Of a stretch of 10,071 nt of DNA, positions 7,022 to 10,071 are shown in pieces. Origin of the DNA: Parvularculaceae bacterium. Its GTDB lineage: Bacteria; Pseudomonadota; Alphaproteobacteria; Caulobacterales; Parvularculaceae. The DNA lies in assembly GCA_013389125.1 (NCBI GenBank), contig JACADX010000189.1:1-10071 (forward strand), given 5' to 3'. The notes under the pieces are model-generated. The model had not been told where the DNA came from, did not search any database, and saw only the letters and a program-made list of their open reading frames with translations. Each line of letters starts with the position of its first letter. Positions within the stretch are counted from its first letter, which is position 1. Both the position numbers and the translations under genes were made by a program.

Positions 7022-7747
7022 ATGAAGCATGCAATCTTGCGCTTTTCGGCGGCGATCGCCGCGCTAGCGGCGGCGGGCTCGGCGCTCGCCCAGGATCAGG
7101 AATTCATTTCGAACCCGCGCGCCATGGTGTCGAATTTCGACGCCGTCAATCTTGGCCCGGTGCTGACTGAGCTTGGCATCGTGTGGCAGGAGCGCCGGAC
7201 ATCGGACGGCATGCCGTTCATCGCCGCCTCGATCGGCGGATCGATGAATTTCAACATCGTGCCGCTCGCCTGCCTCGGCCCGGACCAGAAATCGGGCTGC
7301 GTCGGCGCGAACATCATCACCGTTTACACCGGCGGGCGCGCCAACCCGCAATCGGTTTCGGCGTTCAATCAGAAATACGTCTTCACGAGCGCCGGCGTAT
7401 TCTCCGACAACAGCGGCGCCTATTTGAGCCGCTATGAGATCGCCGATTACGGCATCCCGAAAGGCAATATCGCCTCCTCGATCGGAAGCTACTTCGCGCT
7501 CGCGCAGCGCTTTCGCGACGAGATCGCCGCAAAGACGGTGAGCGCCGACGGCTTCGTCGACGACATGTCGGCGTCGGTCTTGAACGTGCGGTCGGCTGAA
7601 GCGGTCGGCATCGACGCAAGCGTCAAAGGCGACGGGACCCTCGTCGCGCTTCACCAGGCGAACCTCGAAGCGACGCCGGAGCTGATCAGAAAGCTCGTCG
7701 CTTCCGAGAACGCGCCGAAGAACAAGATCACAAACCTGACCGAATAG
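7022..7747 (+). CDS. exported YbjN-domain protein
   Basis: A 241-residue protein with a clear Sec signal peptide: K2, hydrophobic stretch 4-22, and likely signal peptidase I cleavage after ALA-23, leaving QDQEF. The mature part (about 35-168) has the layout of the YbjN family (PF10722-like). It runs from a helix leading into LTELGIVW, through a DGMPFIAAS strand and a Cys-flanked strand pair (C84 and C93), to NQKYVFTSAGVFSDNSGAYLSRYEI-type strands and a final helix ending in FALAQRFRDEI. The two cysteines could form a periplasmic disulfide. The family is called a sensory-regulator family, but its molecular role is poorly known. The C-terminal 70 residues (about 170-241) are polar and unassigned. 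GGGGA at 7012-7016, 5 bases before the ATG, fixes this start; open frame continues upstream without another good site. A strong terminator follows. Confidence 0.85.
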   Translation: MKHAILRFSAAIAALAAAGSALAQDQEFISNPRAMVSNFDAVNLGPVLTELGIVWQERRTSDGMPFIAASIGGSMNFNIVPLACLGPDQKSGCVGANIITVYTGGRANPQSVSAFNQKYVFTSAGVFSDNSGAYLSRYEIADYGIPKGNIASSIGSYFALAQRFRDEIAAKTVSADGFVDDMSASVLNVRSAEAVGIDASVKGDGTLVALHQANLEATPELIRKLVASENAPKNKITNLTE

Positions 7748-7768
7748 CGCCGGATCTCGCCGGAACGG

Positions 7769-7798
7769 AAAACCCCGCCCCTATCGGCGGGGTTTTTT
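7769..7798 (+). terminator. bidirectional Rho-independent terminator
   Basis: An 11-bp perfect stem, AAAACCCCGCC (7769-7779) against GGCGGGGTTTT (7786-7796), has a 6-nt loop. T6 (7793-7798) follows on the plus strand, and the A4 at 7769-7772 gives T4 on the minus strand. It lies 21 bp after the YbjN stop and 2 bp beyond the stop of the convergent tadE-like gene, so it probably serves both transcripts. Its sequence closely resembles the terminator at 4617-4643. Confidence 0.92.
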
Positions 7799-7800
7799 CG

Positions 7801-8397
7801 TCAGCTCGTGCACGAGCCCGCCGAGACGCAATACTGGACCTTTGACGACATCCGCGGCCAGCGCGTTGCGGTCTTCTCCATCATGAAGGCGCCGATGACC
7901 TTCTGCGAGATTGGCGAGGCGTAATCGTAGGAGGTCTCGGCGATGATCAGCGAGGACGCGTCGTCGAGGAGCGCGGGGTCGACGTCGCCGTCATAGACGG
8001 CGCCCGCCGCATAGGGCGTCCCGCCGTCGGAGTCGCGGCTCCAATGCACCTTGACTTCGTCCGTATCCGGATCGAGCACGACGCTGACGACTCTGAATGC
8101 GACGTCGGCGTCCCCGGCCGATATGACGTCCTCCATGCCGACGAAAAGGTCGTCGAGACTTTCCTTCGTGATCGACGTTTCCTGCGCGACGAGATCGGCG
8201 AGCGTGTTCGCGGCGAGAAGCGCTTTCCGGCTCGCCGAATAGGCGGACGACCCCTCAAGCACGCCGAAAAAGAGCAGGACCATGATCGGCGCGATGAATG
8301 CGAATTCTACGGCGGCGAGGCCATCGCGCGACTTGAGGAAGCGCGCAAGCGAAATCGCGGCGCGCCGGCGGCGCCTTCCGGCCGGATCACGACTCAT
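7801..8397 (-). CDS. TadE-like pseudopilin, second gene of pair
   Basis: A 198-residue bitopic membrane protein. A very basic N-terminus (1-24, RRRRRAA) leads to the prepilin-like motif G26-LAAVEFAFIAP with Glu31 at +5 from the predicted cleavage after G26, then a hydrophobic helix (about 27-47) and a periplasmic domain. The end has RWPRMSSKVQYC and a C190/C196 pair that may be a disulfide. This is the TadE/TadF pseudopilin pattern (PF07811), processed by TadV-type peptidase and needed for Flp-pilus assembly. Its ATG overlaps the last 11 bases of the upstream gene, so the two are translationally coupled, and a terminator lies just downstream. No flp, tadA, tadB, tadC, tadV, rcp or tadG gene is present in the window. 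I cannot decide between TadE and TadF. Confidence 0.88.
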   Translation of the reverse strand: MSRDPAGRRRRRAAISLARFLKSRDGLAAVEFAFIAPIMVLLFFGVLEGSSAYSASRKALLAANTLADLVAQETSITKESLDDLFVGMEDVISAGDADVAFRVVSVVLDPDTDEVKVHWSRDSDGGTPYAAGAVYDGDVDPALLDDASSLIIAETSYDYASPISQKVIGAFMMEKTATRWPRMSSKVQYCVSAGSCTS

Positions 8398-8935
8398 AGG
8401 GTTCGTTCCTGAAAATCGACGTCGAGAACATCTTCACCGAACCGTCGGCGGCCTTTTGAAGATTGAGGCCGAGACCTGGATTGAAGCTCTTGTGCATGTA
8501 GCAGACGCGGACCCGCACGATGTCGCGCGCGCCGCCGGCCTCGTAGGGAATGTCGTCGACGGCGTCCGGATCGGCGTCGCGGCACACGGGCTCGGCGACG
8601 TCGGCTGCGAGCTCGGCGAAACTTGCAAACCGCGCGACATCGACGGTCAGCCGCTCATTGCAGTCGCCGAAGAGCTCGACGACGTCGCAGATCTCCTCGA
8701 AGAACGCATCGCGCGAGATCGCGTTCGTCTGCGCCTGTCCGGTGCGGATAAGGCGCGCAGCCTTTGCGTTCGCCGCCTCGACGGCCGATTCGGCGAAGAA
8801 GAAATAGCCGGCTTCGATGATCGAAAAGGTCAAGGCGATGAACAAGGGTGCGACCAGCGCGAATTCGACCGCGGAGGACCCAGATCGGCATCGCGCGAAG
8901 CGCCGCTTCAAGCCTCGAACGCCGGTTTGTCTCAT
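8387..8935 (-). CDS. TadE-like pseudopilin, first gene of pair
   Basis: The 182-residue product has a basic leader (RGLKRRFARCR) and the prepilin-like motif G19-SSAVEFALVAP with Glu24 at +5, then one hydrophobic helix (about 20-43). A periplasmic domain with several cysteines follows (C83, C92, C118, C145). It pairs with the downstream TadE-like gene and probably forms a minor-pilin or anchoring complex with it at the inner membrane. The start at 8935 is chosen because the leader plus helix is the family N-terminus and GGGAG lies about 10 bases upstream. The frame stays open to 9424, but that extension is Arg/Ala-rich without family features. The stop overlaps the next start by 11 bases. Possible CtrA-type half-sites lie 225-255 bp upstream. 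Confidence 0.88.
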   Translation of the reverse strand: MRQTGVRGLKRRFARCRSGSSAVEFALVAPLFIALTFSIIEAGYFFFAESAVEAANAKAARLIRTGQAQTNAISRDAFFEEICDVVELFGDCNERLTVDVARFASFAELAADVAEPVCRDADPDAVDDIPYEAGGARDIVRVRVCYMHKSFNPGLGLNLQKAADGSVKMFSTSIFRNEPYES

Positions 8936-9159
8936 TCTCGCACAACTCCCGCCGACAATGCCGGCGCAATTTCCCGGCGAAATGGCAAGCAAGATTCGCG
9001 CCTTCTTCCTGTCATCCGTCGCCCGCCGAATATGGAGCCTTGCGTCGCAATCGAGATTGAGGGCGCGCGCCCTCCTGTCATTCCCCGCCGCGGCGTTATC
9101 GCGCCAAGCCGCGCATGCTTCGGCGGACGCCGCTTTCGGCGCAATTTGCACGATGCTGC

Positions 9160-9188
9160 TTAACCATTGGTGATTTAGGATCGTTAAC
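9160..9188. promoter_or_regulatory. CtrA-type half-sites upstream of the tadE pair
   Basis: TTAACCAT (9160-9167) and TTAAC (9184-9188) lie in a short AT-rich island. CtrA, the alphaproteobacterial cell-cycle regulator, binds TTAA-N7-TTAAC and half-sites such as TTAACCAT, and pilus genes are known CtrA targets in Caulobacter. The spacing of 20 bases between the two TTAA cores does not fit a full site. The distance to the first tadE start is about 225 bp. Regulation by CtrA is inference. Confidence 0.35.
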
Positions 9189-9368
9189 GCGCCTTCATCT
9201 CCTTGCGCCGCGTCGGCGCTTCGAGGGGAGCCGCCCGGAGCCCTGGCCTTCGGTCTTATGTCAGCCGCCGCACTGCCGTCCGGGGGCGCCTTTTCGCGGT
9301 GGCGCGCCGCGTGAAAGTCCGCCGGCCGCGCGGAGCCCAGCGGCAAACGGCGCCGTTCGGTCGCCTCG

Positions 9369-9382
9369 GAAAGGCGCCTTTC
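9369..9382. repeat. 14-bp perfect palindrome GAAAGGCGCCTTTC
   Basis: GAAAGGCGCCTTTC reads the same on both strands with no spacer, the geometry of a dimeric-repressor operator rather than a terminator. No gene start lies close downstream on either strand, so a role is unclear. Confidence 0.45.
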
Positions 9383-9474
9383 GGCGCGCCTCAATCGTCG
9401 CCGGCGACAAGGCGTCATGGCCAAAGGGCGCCGCGCGCCGCTTGCCGCCTGCCGGTCTCAGATCAATCGCCGTT

Positions 9475-9516
9475 CCCAATTCCCTGATCCCTGATCCCAA
9501 ATCCCAAATCCCTCGT
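9475..9516 (+). repeat. six 7-bp tandem units led by CCC
   Basis: Units begin at 9475, 9482, 9489, 9496, 9503 and 9510 and read CCCAATT, CCCTGAT, CCCTGAT, CCCAAAT, CCCAAAT and CCCTCGT. Neighbouring identical pairs suggest growth by replication slippage. The array is noncoding in every frame I regard as plausible. It precedes the 12-bp array by 60 bp, so two independent tandem arrays share one intergenic region. Confidence 0.9.
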
Positions 9517-9576
9517 CGCTTCGCTGGCGTCTCTTTCCGCTGCGATCGCGGACGATCCTAAGGCCCTTCGGGGGGA

Positions 9577-9648
9577 GGGGGATAAAGCGGGGGATAAGGT
9601 GGGGGATAAGGTGGGGGATAAACTGGGGGATAAAGTGTCGGATAAGTT
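9577..9648 (+). repeat. six 12-bp tandem units GGGGGATAA+3; DnaA-box-like and G-quadruplex-prone
   Basis: GGGGGATAA starts at 9577, 9589, 9601, 9613 and 9625, and a diverged copy GTCGGATAA at 9637, an exact 12-bp period. The three linking bases vary (AGC, GGT, GGT, ACT, AGT, GTT). On the minus strand each unit reads TTATCCCCC, which differs from the DnaA box TTATCCACA at two positions; the sixth, TTATCCGAC, at three. On the plus strand G5 tracts separated by 7-nt loops, plus a G6 tract at 9570-9575, meet the usual G-quadruplex rule (four tracts of at least three G, loops 1-7). A T8 tract (9647-9654) and AT-rich DNA follow. The repeat is certain; the function is inference. Confidence 0.95.
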
Positions 9649-9679
9649 TTTTTTACGGCGGCGGAACAGAGCGTTATCT

Positions 9680-9716
9680 GGTTAATGAAAAAAGTTCGGT
9701 TAACGGATTTTAACCG
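9680..9716. promoter_or_regulatory. TTAACC inverted repeat, CtrA-like or repressor operator
   Basis: CGGTTAA (9697-9703) and TTAACCG (9710-9716) are perfect inverted arms around 6 bases. A third copy, GGTTAA (9680-9685), lies 18 bp upstream of its equivalent. TTAA-N6-TTAAC is one base short of the CtrA consensus TTAA-N7-TTAAC. A GATTC methylation site (9735-9739) is close by. The block lies in the AT-rich segment right after the 12-bp array. Confidence 0.45.
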
Positions 9717-9813
9717 TGTTTTCGTCGAGCAGAAGATTCCAATTTGCGCAACCCGCGATCGGCGCTCCGTAGGCGGATCATCAACCGGCGGGCGGCGCGC
9801 CCCAAGCCGCGCA

Positions 9814-9917
9814 CCCCGGCGAAAGACGGGGCCCAGTCTTCATCTCGTGACCGCCAGACCGAAGCCCGCCCGTCGCCACCGGATCGGAGCGCGCGCTCAT
9901 ACCCGGCTTTCGCCGGG
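9814..9917. repeat. REP-like pair of inverted hairpins
   Basis: Hairpin 1 is CCCCG-GC-GAAA-GA-CGGGG (9814-9831), with one mismatched pair and a GAAA loop, followed by CCCAG. Hairpin 2 is CCCGGC-TTTC-GCCGGG (9902-9917). Read on the minus strand, hairpin 2 is CCCGGCGAAAGCCGGG, so it is an inverted near-copy of hairpin 1. Two such stems about 70 bp apart in opposite orientation form a BIME-like unit. Hairpins of this CCGGCGAAAGCCGG type are dispersed between genes in many alphaproteobacterial genomes. Possible roles are mRNA 3'-end stability, gyrase or IHF binding, or a parasitic repeat mobilised by a RAYT transposase; no such transposase is in view. Confidence 0.75.
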
Positions 9918-10014
9918 ATGGGCGGCGGAAGAGCTTGGCCGACCCGCCGCCATTCCCGCCGACACTCGCTGACGCGCATGTCCGCCCGCCTTTTCAACCA
10001 AGGGAGGGCAAAAC

Positions 10015-10028
10015 TGACCGATCGGTCA
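10015..10028. promoter_or_regulatory. TetR-type operator palindrome TGACCGATCGGTCA
   Basis: TGACCGATCGGTCA is a perfect 14-bp palindrome. GACCGnnCGGTC-type palindromes are typical of TetR-family repressor operators. A further GGTC half-site follows at 10035-10038, 11 bp after the GGTC inside the palindrome (10024-10027), about one helical turn. A -35-like TTGACA lies 27 bp downstream, so it may control a rightward gene just beyond the window. Confidence 0.6.
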
Positions 10029-10055
10029 ACGAATGGTCGGCCGGCGTCGCCGGGC

Positions 10056-10061
10056 TTGACA
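10056..10061 (+). promoter_or_regulatory. -35-like TTGACA at window end
   Basis: TTGACA matches the -35 consensus exactly. The expected -10 lies beyond the last base (10071), so the promoter cannot be confirmed. Its closeness to the TetR-type palindrome supports a regulated rightward transcription unit outside the window. Confidence 0.4.
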
Positions 10062-10071
10062 CCATACCAAC

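Larger units (their letters stand above)
8936..9474. other. gene-free region upstream of tadE pair
   Basis: No frame on either strand has a protein-like composition with a ribosome-binding site. The open frames are Arg/Pro/Ala-rich shadows, including the upstream extension of the tadE frame. The stretch holds a GATTC (8993-8997), TTAAC-type half-sites near 9160-9188 and the palindrome at 9369-9382. It should contain the tadE promoter and a long leader, but I could not define a -35/-10 pair. Confidence 0.55.

Noticed and set aside
8936..9424. Upstream extension of the first tadE-like frame by 163 codons
   Set aside because: It would bury the prepilin-type leader and membrane helix in the middle of the protein. 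Its composition is shadow-like, and the ATG at 8935 has a GGGAG upstream.
9475..9648. CRISPR array
   Set aside because: The units are 7 and 12 bp with no unique spacers of CRISPR length, and no cas gene is present.
9570..9740. Confident call of a chromosomal replication origin
   Set aside because: No consensus TTATCCACA box is present, the usual alphaproteobacterial origin neighbour hemE is not in view, and skew cannot be assessed from one window. It is kept only as a hypothesis.
9685..9972. Plus-strand frame starting MKKVRLTDFNRVFV
   Set aside because: The first 24 residues look protein-like, but there is no ribosome-binding site, the start lies in the TTAACC inverted-repeat region, and the rest translates the REP-like hairpins.
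9710..9997. Minus-strand frame with IPAKAG and WAPSFAGV strings
   Set aside because: These strings are translations of the two REP-like hairpins and recur as spurious proteins; no start signal is seen.

Overview
The window looks like chromosomal DNA of a high-GC alphaproteobacterium. Supporting this are strong G/C preference at third codon positions, GANTC (CcrM-type) sites, TTAACC (CtrA-type) half-sites, TadE-family pilus genes, and a REP-like hairpin pair of a kind common in intergenic DNA of this class. I cannot place it below class level. No phage, transposase, CRISPR, rRNA or tRNA gene is visible.

Layout. Bases 1-447 hold no convincing gene, only small repeats and palindromes. Bases 448-3237 (+) encode a complete three-domain DNA polymerase I (polA). 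Convergent to it, 3308-4543 (-) encodes a TTC38/StaR-like tetratricopeptide-repeat protein of unknown function. Next on the minus strand are a seven-helix Bax-inhibitor-1/YccA-family membrane protein (4666-5397, followed by a strong intrinsic terminator) and, upstream of it, the 16S rRNA m5C methyltransferase rsmB (5493-6857). Divergent from rsmB, 7022-7747 (+) encodes an exported YbjN-domain protein. It shares a bidirectional terminator with a convergent, overlapping pair of TadE-like pseudopilin genes (8935 down to 7801, -).

Bases 8936-10071 hold more than 1.1 kb without a credible gene but are rich in structure. In order there are TTAAC-type half-sites upstream of the tadE pair, a 14-bp palindrome, six 7-bp CCC-led units, and six exact 12-bp-spaced units of GGGGGATAA. 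The 12-bp array resembles weak DnaA boxes on the minus strand and also fits a G-quadruplex pattern with 7-nt loops. After it come a T8 tract, an AT-rich segment with an inverted repeat of TTAACC, two inverted REP-like hairpins, and a 14-bp palindrome typical of TetR-family operators, 27 bp before a -35-like TTGACA at the window edge. This block is the least explained and most interesting part. It could be an origin-like or DnaA-titrating locus, a G-quadruplex control element, or simply a repeat-rich intergenic region.

The genes are mostly housekeeping (DNA repair and replication, rRNA modification) or envelope functions (BI-1, YbjN, TadE). They do not form one pathway. The minus-strand rsmB and BI-1 genes may be partly co-transcribed, and the tadE pair is clearly one translationally coupled unit.
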